Part shown: in pieces, positions 13,251-26,279 of the stretch
Layout: each line of letters begins with the position of its first letter
Numbering within the stretch: the stretch's first letter is position 1
Notes under the pieces: generated by a model
Databases searched by the model: none
The model's input: only the letters and a program-made list of their open reading frames with translations
What the model was told of the DNA's origin: nothing
DNA from: Microplitis mediator
Lineage: Eukaryota > Arthropoda > Insecta > Hymenoptera > Braconidae
Assembly (NCBI RefSeq): GCF_029852145.1
Contig: NC_079973.1
Coordinates: forward strand, 25,934,422-25,998,421
Length of the DNA stretch: 64,000 bases
Direction: 5' to 3'
Translations under genes and position numbers: made by a program

Positions 13251-16200
13251 GGAATCCACCTCTCTACTTTCTCATCCACGTTATGGTACTTAGTTTGTCG
13301 GGGATTATTCCGCTGGTACTCTACTCAAACAAAATAACACACGTAGACACAAATATCCACCTATACATGATAAAAAAAATAAATGTGGATATTCTGCATA
13401 AAGTACAATTTTGATGGAAAATATTAACTTTGAGGTAAATTTTTAGCCATCCGAAGGTATTACGGCAAAAGCAGAGGCGGAGGGGTCGCAGAGTAAGGGA
13501 GGAAATCCAATCGATTGTGGCTTTTACAAATAGACTACATGACCAAGAAAACTGGTTTATGAGAAGAAAAATATTGACTCGAGTGTGTATATAACTCTGC
13601 GGTCTTACTGAAGATGATAAACGATGAGCACATCAACTGGAAAATGCGAGCTTGTGGACTCTGACTGAATCAGAAGACTATCAATCACCAGAGGAAGTGT
13701 GTTTGTGAGTGTGGACGATGAACTACGGTGGCACGTAGAGCACCACTCTTTTTCTTATTTAGTTCTTCTTAACAACCGATAGTGGGCTGTCTTGAGGAGC
13801 TAAGAGTGCCCAGTAAAAACGTGGATTTAGTGAGCTGTGAGGCTTCATTTGTCACGCTTTGCCGATGCTGCCGGGTTCACTCCTCGAGTATTTATCAATA
13901 AACAAAATGTATATTTGTACAGTAAATGTGGTAAATAAAAAATGAAAATTGCGTGAGAATCGCGGGTGATCCCGCCGTGCCGCGAGAGAAGAAGCCTGAG
14001 GGGTTTTGTTACACTGGTGTGAATTTAAATTCATAAATCAGCCGGCTGGTTTTCGGTTAACGGGAAGTGTGGTGAAAAAAGTAAAAAGACGATGTAATAA
14101 AAAAAAGGTAACAACGAGGAGTAACGACAAAAAGACTGAAAATAAAAATGAAATAAATAATTCAGCTCACGAGGGATGCAAACATTAAACGCGCTTAAGA
14201 GAGAATTCACCAAGCTTTCGGATTCCTCCTGTCGTCCTACCGAGAATTTACTTATTCAACCGTGTGCAAAGGTAATAGTGTGCTCTTTTGCATTGTACTA
14301 TATAACAGGACCAGCAGTAGCAGCAGCAGAAACAGCAACAACACCACCAACTACCCTTCTGCTCACTCTCATCGCAGCTTCTCCCTGTCCCCTCTGCATT
14401 CACGTATATTCGCTTCTCTCAGTACTCCGCTGATGTTTAGTTTACTCGGCATTTGCAACGCGAGCCGCGTGTTTTTCGCGTTTAAATTTAAGCTAAATAA
14501 CTACTTGTGACCACGGTGCTTAGCGCCAAAATGAACGGACGCTATTAACGATTAAAAAAATAATAATAAAACATTCTGCGTATAAATACTCACGTCCACT
14601 TTAAAGCGAGTCCGAATAAGAAAATAAACAAAAAAGGAAAAAAACCGGTGGGTTGGAAAAATAAATAATAATAATAAAAAATATAAAAAGTCGAAATATG
14701 AGAGCAGTTAATAACACTTTGTGGGAAATAATACTGCGAGAAAGTGCGCTTACCGTGACAAATAACTGGGGTGCTCTCGTACTCTTACACTTGAGCTTCA
14801 TCCATATCGTCTCCTCTATATATTTTACGGACTCACATCTGCACCTGGAACACACATGAAAAAAAGTAAAAAAAAATAGGAAAACCCGTCCAATAATTAT
14901 TTTATATCGCTTACTCTGTTTGTCATGGACTTATACAGAGTTGGAGCAGTAGCAGCTAAAGCTAAAGCCCAAAAGTGGATAAAATTTCACTGAACGAAAT
15001 TAAAATGAGTGTGACGTCGTCCCCTACCCGTCAGATTGTCATACAGTCAGTGCAGTTGGAAACATTCACAGTTGACAGATGTCACGTGTTGGCACGCATC
15101 AGACCTGTCACACGTCAACTACTGGTCTGAACAAATTATTACGCGCGCCTCCAACGAGTACATCAAAACTCTCTGCTCGTCATACATCTGCGACTGTATA
15201 TCCATATATATGTATATATTTAAAATATAATAGTATAAATATTGACAGTAGTGTGTGTGCTACGTTGAAATAGCGATGACGGTAAGGGGGCAAATTGCAT
15301 TGAGGTGTAGCGAGAGATAATTTTTTTGGTCGTGTCAAATAGAGGTGCCCGCAGATGAAAAACGTAAACAATAATATACAACAAAACAAAGGCTAAATAT
15401 TTTTTGAATTACCGGGTGAGTAATTGTTGATGATGATGAGAGTATTCGCATGAGTGAATGCTTCTGATACGTTTGAATAATTCGACCAATACGCCGGGCA
15501 ATCAGTATACTGCAGTAGCAGCAGCACTAGCAGTAACAGCAGTAGCAGTAGCAGTCCTTTCATTTCCTGTCAATGAGAAATGACCCATAAGTAATGCGAG
15601 AAAATATTTTAAAATAAATCATTTAAATAAACGATAGATAAAAATAAATGAAAAAAATATGATAAATTTATAAGGGGATGAAATTTTGAGTGCAGCATGT
15701 AGGATATGTTGGGTGCATCTTAATGACTGGGAGATAAAGAGAAAGAGAGAAAGAAGAAGGAGAAAAGCACACGAAGAAACAATTTGAAACACCCGGCAAC
15801 GAATATTACAAGGCGATATTAGGCGGAATGAAATAATCCAAGCAAGGCTACATTTTCTCTTTCTACTTTCAGCAAAGCAACAAGAGTAAACGAGACTCCC
15901 GTGCTAATTGCCGCGAAAAGGGTTAACGCCGCTCCGTCGGCTTCGCCTGAATATCGCCATCCATATTTAATTAGACGGTGAATATTCCTCCGTGAGTCTA
16001 ATGAAATGTAAAAAAATGAAATACAATAAGAGGAGGGAAAAAATATATAAAAATAAATTAAATTTTCACGATTGTCTTGGACTTTACGACTCGACGGAAA
16101 GAACAGTAGGATGTGTGTGTTGATGATATATACCTGGTTACTGGTCATGTATTTCTATGCGTCATAAATTGAAAAAACCCGATGATAGAGTATTGAAAAT

Positions 16201-18280
16201 GGGCTTCGGACATTACATTAAAAGAAGTATGACCAGGACACTCTCAGGCGCAAGGCGGAGAGCTGTTTCGCGGTGGCAAACGATTGTCGTCGCAGCCGGG
16301 CGAAAATATTTCTCATGTCGATGTATATTCTGCAGAACGCCCACCGTCGCGGTATAAGAGCACACACATATACATCCACACTTACACACATTTACACCTT
16401 TCCTCTACAAGACTCCCACCAGCACATTTCCTCATTTTTATTTCACCCGAGTTGGACGAAAATTATCGACGGGAGTGCCAGCAAGAGTGTGTGTGAACGA
16501 CGCGTACAAGAACAATGGTCGCCTCCGGTCTAGAATCCTCGTCTAACCATTGAGCAATAGCTCCAAATCCCTTTACAAAATACTGAATTAAATATACACA
16601 CCCCAGGCGACAAAACCAAATTAATGAATAATGACTTGTCGATTAATCCCTGATTTATACATAATAAATTATTGTTTTTTATTTTGTTTTAATTTTATTC
16701 TTTAAATTATTATTTCGCGGATGATATACAGGTGCATTAAATTTAAACCACCGAAGGGGTGTGGGAGCGCGGAATAAATCGAAACAAGCGTGTGTGTGTG
16801 CGGGAGGAAGGGTGGGAGGGAGAGAGGGAGACAGTAGGGAATGTGGTTTTTCACTTTTCTCGACTCGACACCGCCGCCGGTGAGTTTATCTTAAACGCAA
16901 AGTGAACTGAACGCCAAGCAGCATTGATATACTGCCACGTAATGTCTATATTTTTTATTATTTACGGAGCGCGAGATAAGTGACTCGCGTTCTCCTGGCG
17001 ATATCTGAGTAGGGTGTGCTGTGGTATGGAGCCGCGGTGATAGAGTTTGCTCTGTGCTCTGTGCAGGAGCAAGAAGTACAGGAGCATTCATTTTTACCTC
17101 GACTCTCGACTTTATATTTACCCAGAACCGGGTTCACAGAGGAACCACAGGGAAAACTCTTTCGCCCTCTTGATCGCGCCCTCTCCTGAGCCAAGCGGCA
17201 TTTCCCCTTTTAACGGTTGTGCTCGACGATCGACCCTTCTGTGCCATTGTGTGTATCAAAATATCACGCGTCTATAAATCACGGTCACCATGCCGCCGCA
17301 TATTATACCAGCCCGAACTATTCGCGGTAGTTTTGCGATCGAAGCTGACGTGTCGTTGCCCATTCTGTTTTTATAATTTTCCCATAACGTTTCATTCGTT
17401 CATTTCATTCGTTTGTACCTGAACTTCGCATTCGCTGTTTCTATACAATAAATCAACAATATATTTATTTATAATATTTTATCAGCGCACAATCACTTTT
17501 TATCGTTTTACAAAATACTGCAATAAATATGCGTAATAAAAAAATATTTGCAGCATTAAATTATTATTTATATGTATATGCATATATTTTAATTTAAAAA
17601 ATAAAAAAATTTTTTAAAAAATAATTTATCATGTCTGTGAATAAATTAACATTATTTTAAAAATTTAGTATCCTAATTTCTCGAGTATTTCATTAACAGC
17701 CATTGTGCTTAAATAAAATAAAAAGAGCAAGACGTAAAAAACGGGAGTCTCGATCGTAATTTTAATTTTTTTTCTTGCAAAGCTCCTATCCACGACTTTA
17801 GTAGCAACCACACGCCTTCAATCTCTCTTACTCTGCCGTGAGTCTCGCGAAAGAAAACGCATTTTCCGAGATAATCGGGCGCGCTATCGTAGCAGCTCCG
17901 TGTCCCTCGGCAAAGATTTATACGGATAGTTTATTGTTATTCCACCCCACTTGGTTTTATGGGCCTCTCTCCAAGTAGGGAACTAACAGGGTAGTGGTGT
18001 GCTGGTGGCAAACAGTGCTAGTGTAAGTATAAAACAGTATAAGGGACACTGAGAACTTACAGCTCGTCGTAGTTCGACCACCGTCGTTTCTTTCACAATT
18101 TCACTGTTACTACTGCTCTGTTCGAGCTTTAAAGCCCGCCATACTTCTAACACCCTGCTTAGTTGTCGGTGACCTTTCGGACCCGCCGATAAAGCTGACA
18201 CCGAAAAAAATAAAATAACATAAGAATAAAGTAGTATGGCTCAACATCACCGTCGTTATTTTGTCCGGACAATGTCGATT

Positions 18281-18333
18281 AGATGTCAGTAGATGTGAGT
18301 AGATGTGAGTAGATGTGAGTAGATGTGAGTAGA
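18281..18333 (+). repeat. 10-bp tandem minisatellite
   Basis: About 5.3 units of AGATGTGAGT; the first unit has C for G at position 7. The period is close to one DNA helical turn. Confidence 0.95.
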
Positions 18334-18511
18334 CCCACCCCAAACTAAACACCGAATGAAAACACCAATACTGCAAACGTGCTAAATGTATACAAATATG
18401 AGAAGAATGGTTGGTAGTAGACTTTGTGTGTACATAAAATGATGCTGGTGGTTGTCCCACACCTATCGGTCATATCCACCCGGCACGTACCTACAACAGC
18501 AAACTGATCTA

Positions 18512-18590
18512 GTTGTATTTATGTCGGCAGTGAATCATGTCGGAGGTTTGATTTGTCGATGGCTTTTATGGACGGGAATTAACGCGTACG
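18512..18590 (-). other. Three-copy conserved element T, copy A (inverted)
   Basis: Read on the minus strand, this matches 39,367-39,440 and 31,220-31,270. Shared words are TTAATTCCC, CCATAAAAGCCA, CGACAAATCAAA, a spaced GACATGATT and CATAAATA. CCATAAA is a Caudal/Abd-B type site (known motif). Its role as an enhancer is inferred. Confidence 0.65.
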
Positions 18591-20856
18591 GCGTTTCGCA
18601 TTTTGTTACTGCAAATGCCACCCACACTCCTGTCATTTCCTCTCATACTCTCCAGCCCCTAGCCCCTGGCCCCGGGTCCTGATACTCCCTCAACTCTCTT
18701 TACCCCAAAATTTACGCATACATCGTCAGTACACACAATTCCGGTTCAACGTTTTCACTCGATGATTTGTGCATCCACTTTGGCAATTTTTTTAATGCCT
18801 ACCGCCCGCCCGCCTGCCGCTGCCACTCCGATTCAGAGTCGTCAATATTTATTTAACAATCGATAAAATCGTTATGATTATTAGAGAGATGACGCCAAAC
18901 AGCTTGTGATAGCAACACGCAGACCCTCGCTCTCTCAGTCGAGCTGTTGTTTGTAAATCCGGTAAAAGTGTCATGAAAGATCCAACATAAGTTATAGGGA
19001 CAAAAAAAAAAGAAAAATAATAATAATAATAATAGCGAAAAGGGAAAAGTAAAAAAAATAAGTGCCGAAGCTGGTATTAGAGCGTTCAAGCATGGGGATC
19101 ATAATTACTTGGGAAAGATGGCACTTTGCTCGGCATTTTGTCGCCTTGGGTCCCTCCCTAATGGCTGGTGGTTGATAACAAGGTTTGCGAGCTGGACAGC
19201 GCTGCCCACTGAGAGATGTTGACAGCGGCTTTCAACCTTGCCGCACAGCACCACCGACGCTGGTCAGACAACTCGCAAGCCGATTCGATCTCTTCCTATA
19301 AACGCCACCGAGATTGCTCGGTAACCTCTGCAACACGACTCACATGTGCTGGGCTGGTGTACCATCTAATACTGTACACACGACGTCACCCACACAGCAC
19401 ACGACCCGACACGCTAGAGTGCTTTAATAAATAATTATTCAAGCGAAAGGCTATCATCCCATCCAACCCAAAACTGAACCAGATAAAAGTCAGTGTATTA
19501 TATTCCGCGAGGGTTTCGACTGAGAATTACCATAGAGTCGCGTACGTGGTCAGACGTTACACGACACAAGACTAAGGCTTTTCGCGCTAATCCTTGAGCT
19601 TACTAAATGAGGTGGTGGATTTGTTGGAAAGAGCTTATTCGTTCTGTTAAAAGGGGTAGCACAGGATCTCGGTGTCTGTAAAAGAGCCAACTGCAGCAGA
19701 AGCAGCAACACACGGCAAGAAAAGAGAAACAGTTCAACTCAAAACAGACTCTCTGGATGTGTAAATGTATATGTATATAAAAGATTGAAACTGTAAAGCT
19801 CGCGCGCATTCACACGTGGGCAACAACAATGGGATCCTATGGGGATTACCTCGGAAACCGGTAACCAAGAATACTCCTCGACAACTCGGATGTTCTGGCC
19901 TGAGGCGATGGGGCTTAAACAAACGCACTTAGAGTAGACTACACTAGTACACTAGTCTCTCGCGAAATAATCCCGATACAAAGGAAGCGCCGAGACCTCA
20001 GCCTCCTGAACGCGTCTTTGTCATAAATATTTAAGTGTTGAGTGTATTGCTCGGTACATACTCTGCATGCATGAATTTGCAATTATTGCTCTCGACAATA
20101 TGTGCTGCTGCATGGAATATATACTCTTGGAGGTGGTTTATCGCAGGATAGTTTGCAGCCATAGTGCTGTGGATTTACTCAGAGTGAGACGATTATCAAT
20201 CCTTTGGCAAGTTTAACCGCGTGGTGACGAGAGAATGCGTATTATATATTTGTTGTACAGATATAGATAGATAGATATATAGATAGGTATATACCCACAG
20301 CCGTATAATATGTGTGTAGAGAGAGCATTATATTAGGTGAGTGTAGTCGTGATTTCGGGCTGCGGAGCGGCATGCATGACCGACTGGTAGAGGCGTCGCG
20401 GGCGATTTAGTGTAGTCGACGTTATGCTGGTAATAGATACAGAGAGTGAGAGAGTGTGGAAGCGAGTGAGATAAAGACATAGCAGAGAGTGGAAAACAGA
20501 TAGAGAGCGAGTGAGCGCGAGTAGGCGAACCGGAGGTACACAGAGTAGTCGGGTGGTGACGTTGACTAATGATGGTGGTGAGAGAACACACTCCACTCTA
20601 ACCCGACCTGTTGCACCCTCCAATAAACCCCGTCAAACGACGCGCACTGTTAAATAGAATCGTGTAACGTCTTTCAACAACCTGTGACTGATTTACTTAA
20701 TCTCCTGTATATATAAATGTATATATATACCCGTCTATCCGTGTCTGTCTACTTTTATGTCTCGCCATTCGCTGCATTAAATTGGAGGAACGAGTCGACA
20801 GTAAATAGTAAAGAGATTATGATGATAATAATAATATTGATGTAGTATAAGTAGTT

Positions 20857-20857
<1 letters not shown>

Positions 20858-20891
<34 letters not shown>
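20858..20891 (+). repeat. (TAG)n microsatellite
   Basis: About eleven near-perfect TAG units. In frame on the plus strand they are stop codons, so the tract cannot be coding there. Confidence 0.92.
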
Positions 20892-20893
<2 letters not shown>

Positions 20894-21224
20894 AAGAGGT
20901 AAAGGTAGAGGAAGACGAAGAAGAAAAATGATGATTTACCGGGATCACTGGCGAAGCCAAGTGACACGGAAAATTGTCGGATTATTCGCAGTTAGATAAA
21001 GAGCTTTAAAGTACGAGAAAGGCTGAGCGTGGATGAAAAGCCGAGCCGTCGGTCTCATTCTCACAGTAGGACAGCCGGTCGGTCGCACCCTCAAGTACAC
21101 TCCAACGCGGATTCAATCCCAGAGACCCACCAAATAATCATCCCTCGGGTGCTAGTTCATCCCTTCGGTTGCAGAACTCTCTCACGGATTGGTACGTCCC
21201 ACCGTCGATGACACCGAGACTACG

Positions 21225-21260
21225 ACGAGGACGACCACGAGGACGACCACGAGGACGACA
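21225..21260 (+). repeat. 12-bp tandem minisatellite
   Basis: Three units of ACGAGGACGACC, the last degenerating into ACGACAACC-type sequence. Confidence 0.85.
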
Positions 21261-24200
21261 ACCACGACTGCGACGGGTTTTCTCTTATTATTGAGTGGAA
21301 AACCGTAAATTCTACGACAACTCGATATCAGTGAACACTCGATGTGTAGTCGGCGTTTGCCTTATACCCGAGAAATTATGTCTTCTAATGTTTTAAGCTC
21401 CAGAGCTAAATTTTATATAAAACAATAGAAATTTTTGGAAAAAAAGAGAGTTGATTTAATCTTCGCCGTCAAACTGGTCCTAAAACCTTCTGAGGCTGCC
21501 AAGTGTCGGTCGTCGTATCAAAAAAAATTTTTTGCTGATTTTCTGGCAGTTTTATTTTTAAATATCACTTAATAGAACGAAAAATATTCACGAATACACT
21601 GCATTTAATCTGACCAGAAAAAATAAAGAAATTATTGAATTTAAAAAGCAAAAAGGTAAAAAAATGTGGTATTTTTCAGTGGACGTAACCGGAATACGAT
21701 GCGATGCGCATTATGAATTGTCTTAGAGTGTATATAACGTCTTGGAGAAAAGACGCAGTGGTTGGTTTGTACAGTATCTACCCCGCGCGGGTAATTTCAA
21801 CCGGGGTCTTTATGGCCCTATTGTTCTGAAAATCAAGAAATGTGTCAACTACAGCGAGGGGTAAAAAGGTTAGCTTGCTCGCCGCGACTCTGCTGCACAC
21901 AACGTCCTGATGTCAGGGCCAGTGTAGTACGTTACTTCACCAAATGCCCTCCCGTAGTGTCTTCTACTGCTCCTTTAACGTCTAAACGTAAAATTATCTC
22001 GACTATTACTATAGCAATGTAATATATACTTGCTCACAGTGGCACTACCAGTTGCCAAGTAAAATTAAATAAATAAATTCTTCTCATTTTAAAATCCCAA
22101 ACAATAATGAAAATAAAATAGTTGGCGGAAAGGTTTGAGTCATCTATGAGGAGTTTAAGTAATAGCCGAGTGCACCCACAATTATTATACAGCTCGTCTC
22201 CCTCTTAGGAGCCGAGCACAGAGCAGCGGCGGGTGGACTCTCATCGTTATTAGCAAAGACGGTTGGTACAGCGTCAGAGAGTATAAAAGTGGCTAAACAG
22301 GCTATTCGTATGCTACTCGGTTCTTCCATCCTCGGAAATCGCGCGTTTCTGTCAGTCACAATGGCCAAGTTGAGATTGCTCCCAAGTTGAGATGCCGTCT
22401 AATCAGAAATTAAATCTTAAAGTTAATTCCAGAGCTCTCAAACGAAGTGAGCTCAAAGAATTTCAACGATCAATGTCACGTTCATGCGACACAAATTTCT
22501 CCTTTTTTTTCTTCTTCTTCTTTCACTACTACTTCTACTACTGCCACGACTATTACTGCTGTGATATCACATCATCCTGAACTGTCCTTAGTTCATTCTT
22601 TAAGTCGGCTGTAGATTATCATGCCAACTAAAGTCCCAGCACATTAAGCGGGTATTTAAAATTGTTGGAAGTAAAAAAATTTATTAAGTATATATATAGT
22701 AATTTATGAAGTTAAAAGGCAAGTTTGTCATGATGCTGCTAATTTTAGTAGTGAACCTGACCCAAGAGGTAAGAGCAAGACGTCGTCACATTGTCGAGCG
22801 TTGAGGCAAGTCTGTCAATTATGAAAGAGCCTTTAATAATCAAGTCTTACGGTAAAACAAGTTCCCTTGGGCGATATCTCTATCTTTCATGCTTATACCG
22901 GGTCTTATAACGGTTGAGCCTTGCGGACGTACACAGCCGGCGCATATCCGAGCCGAGAAACGAGAAGAGGAAAAGATAAAAAGAGAGAACGAGTGTAACC
23001 AAGATTATTTTCCCGACACTCTCACCCCACACATATTGAACATAAATTTCATTCTCAATCATCATCATAAATACTAAAGTTTAATCGGATAAAAATCTCG
23101 TTTTCAGAAACTGAACGAGCTTCAGGAAATCCACTTGATTGCCCATTCGTCAGTCGCCTTTTACCCCTTCCTCAAATCATCCCTTTTGCAATCTCTCTAA
23201 ATCTCCCACTAGCACCACCACCAGCACCACCATCACCACCACCAGTATCACCATCAGCATTCTTCCTATATAGTATTCTCCGGCAGTCGTAGTACTTGTT
23301 GTAGTAGTAGGTTGTACCATCGTTGCTCTCGGTGTTGTAAAGCTCGACATTTAATTATTTGTGATATCGTGCCAAGACATACGATAATCAGATATCGGAT
23401 CAGCGTGTTGCGTGAATAACGTCTTGTATATAGTCGCTGGTTAAGAGAGAAGAAGCATAGAGGAATAGTAAGTGCAAAAGCTATCCCTCTCAAGCTCCCA
23501 AGCTCTTTCCCACCACCTAGACCTCTTCTCTTATATATTCATTCCTCTATAGAAGACCCCAGTATGAGTATAGTCAGTTAGTGTGCTCCCAGCTCTTACT
23601 ACACTATAACCACCCCCCGCGACTCGCGTTATATATCAAGTCAATAATTAACACCAGTTACAACTTGTGGGAATAGTAACGGCGTTTATGCTCCCGGGGA
23701 CGTCGTATTTCAGAGAAATGTGCTCTCGTGCCGTGGTGGCTGCAGGAGCGTAGGAGCCACGAGGATTTGTTGGCACCGAGTGAGCGAGCAAATGGTGACC
23801 GGGTGGGAGAAGGTAGAAGACGATGGTAAGGAAGCCGAGCTAACTGATAATATAAGGAAGCTCGTTCAGCTGGTGGATTCAGGTGTGAGTCAGACAAGGA
23901 CTTTTGCCACAAGAGCTTTCCTACTCCTACTCCTACTCTTCTTCTTCATCTTCGTCTTTTACTGCTACAGCTATATAATAATAGTACTGGCGCTGCTGCT
24001 GCTGCTGCTGTTTCTTGAATCTTCCCGGAAACTCCATAGGCATCCAAAGATGAACAGCAGATACCGAGTATACACACACGGAGGTGGAAATATAGATTTA
24101 GGCTAGACGGGTGCACACACCGCGAGGCAAATCTAGTCAAACACATTCGGATATATACCTCGGATAAGGAATTCACCGCGGCGGCACTTAAGTCTCTCTG

Positions 24201-25974
24201 GTTTACGGCGATTACGGGTGATCTTACGCGTGATCTTACTTCTCCTGCAGCACCGGCTTCAACTCCATGCACCCTCTCGGTATGTTTGACTTGAGTTTCA
24301 GGTTTGGTAAGGGTGATTTAGTGCCGGCTTACGGCGGTATGAGACGACACTCGGTGAGTCCGCTTTTGCTGTTAGATCGCCTATGAACGGGTTAATGGAG
24401 CGAACCAAACGGTACTCGCGCCTGCGACTCACTAGCTCTCTCTCTTGCTCTCGTAACGAGCAGCCGAGGCCAAATAAGCGCCCAAAAGTCTTGGGGATGA
24501 GATATACTAACTAGTCTGGAGTAAGAGTAACGCGAGTAGCTGGCGTTAGCTCTTCTTCCCCTTGTTCCTAGTCTTCTAAAGACTTAATACCTAATCACTA
24601 ATGATAACAATATTATACGTTAGTATAAAACCCGTCTGAGCCGATCGTATTCCTTGATTTAGAGCACCACTAATTTATTTTAATTTATTATATTATTATT
24701 TCATTTTCTTTTCCTTTTTTGTTGTTGTTTAAATTGCATTCATTCTTAGCAGCGCCGGTGGACACAGTAATAAGCGAGAGGAAGAGATAGAATAAGAATA
24801 TATAACCGAACAAGATGTTTGTTCGAGTTGAATTTCAACTGGTGTAAAAGGGCTGTGAGCACACGGGTGAAACAGTTTGTGTTAAATCAGAGCGTGCTCG
24901 TTAGGGGAGAAGATGTAGAGGCTAATTAAAATAAATCTTAGAAAGGAGTAATTATACGTGTATTAGCTTGGCTCGCCCAGCAGCACCACGTGATGGACGA
25001 TGCAGCGGCAGATGTACCCAAACGCCTCTTCATTATTACATTTCCCTTATTACCACGGACGGACACGTTGCCGCCATTGCTCTAGTCTACTCGTCTCTGC
25101 ATTTATCCCTCCCCCGCCTCTCTGCCTCTGACTCCGCAGCCTCACGACCTGCATCTCCCGACGACGGCTGACTGGTTGAGGCTGCATCCACTTGCTCCCT
25201 GTCTACTTGTACGGATATACACGACAAATCCATTTAAACTGATACTATTGCAAATAATAATAATAATGATAACTAAAATTGTTATTATTCCACCCCCTGC
25301 CCAAATGACTTTGAACAAATTTATACATTTTAAATATCCTTTGAAGTTTGTTATTAAATTAACTATATCACTAGACCGTTTATCACACGAGTTATATAAT
25401 AGATGTATATATTTATATATTTGTGAACATGTAGGTTGTAGGTATGAGTTGTAGTTTAGTATTATAAATGTTAAGCCAATGCAAAATCATTGATTTCGAT
25501 TTCCATTTAGCAACTTAATGTACCGAATAATAATATACATCGTGTTGCAACACTTTTCATTAACGTCCTCCTCCATATATATGTATTTATACGATTACGA
25601 TTAATTATAATAAATACGCGAATTATTCATTTTTAATGCAACTGATATTATCGAAATTAATAACGTCCATTCGACAGAAAAAAAAAAAGTTATATTTCAA
25701 ATAACTGGAATTATCCGATTCTCTGCTCTCGTCTAATGTAAATATTTTAAATTAATTGTTGCCGGTAATTAACCTTTTTTTTAATTAAAATTTTTTCATA
25801 ATTGATGAGTATGAGAAAATATTTTTTAAAAACACTAAATTCTTTTGGTCTAAATGAAGATGGGAAAACTCTCGTGACAGTTTTTTATGCAGTTTTTTTT
25901 TTTAATTTATTTTTTATTTTTGCACATGAACCTTGTACTCTATCGATACATTGACATGTTGAGGGGGTTGACCA

Positions 25975-26097
25975 CGTGCGTGGAATGGTCGGAGCGGATC
26001 GCGGGCACAGGCAGCATTAATGCCTGCTGGACAAACGAGAGGTGGGGGCCGAGAGGGGCGTTATTGTTATCTTAGATTTATAGTCATAACGGATGGT
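25975..26097 (+). other. Duplicated conserved module W, copy 2 (5' part)
   Basis: Aligns in order with 11,544-11,700. The 22-base identical run is at 26,062-26,083 and the ten-base TAACGGATGG at 26,087-26,096. It lies 14.4 kb from copy 1 in the same orientation. Confidence 0.75.
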
Positions 26098-26249
26098 ACT
26101 ATAGCTCGGTAGCCAGCGACCCCGAGCGGTCTTATAATCACCCTCACCACCCTCGAGCGTCCACCTCTGGCTCTTGCTCTCTCTCTCGCTCTTCCTCTAA
26201 ACTCGCATAGCCTAGCGCTGGCTAACGGGGTTGGTCTCGCCCTCGCGTA

Positions 26250-26279
26250 GCTCGAGCCCGCAGTTTAAGTGATTTGCGA
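26250..26279 (+). other. Duplicated conserved module W, copy 2 (3' part)
   Basis: CTCGAGC and then AAGTGATTTGCGAC (26,266-26,279) match 12,115-12,140. The spacer between the 5' and 3' parts is pyrimidine-rich and unrelated in the two copies. Confidence 0.7.

Larger units (their letters stand above)
8201..14500. other. Gene-free stretch with two duplicated modules
   Basis: No supported exon. It holds a 12-base G run followed by GAAGTA repeats (8660-8715), a GA tract (9751-9790), a GCT-rich patch (about 9837-9866), TA-rich DNA (about 10,896-10,970), one copy of a duplicated module (11,544-12,140), a TCTCT pentanucleotide array (12,763-12,803) and the second copy of the X/Y module (13,002-13,260). 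The intervals 10,000-10,880 and 13,270-14,200 show nothing recognisable. Confidence 0.55.
14501..21700. other. Gene-free stretch with minisatellites
   Basis: No supported exon. It holds AGC/AGT tracts (about 15,510-15,560), a 10-bp minisatellite (18,281-18,333), one inverted copy of the three-copy element (18,512-18,590), a TAG run (20,858-20,891) and a 12-bp minisatellite (21,225-21,260). AT-rich DNA lies at about 15,600-15,680, 16,620-16,750 and 17,430-17,720. The intervals 18,600-19,000 and 19,100-20,250 show nothing recognisable. Confidence 0.55.
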
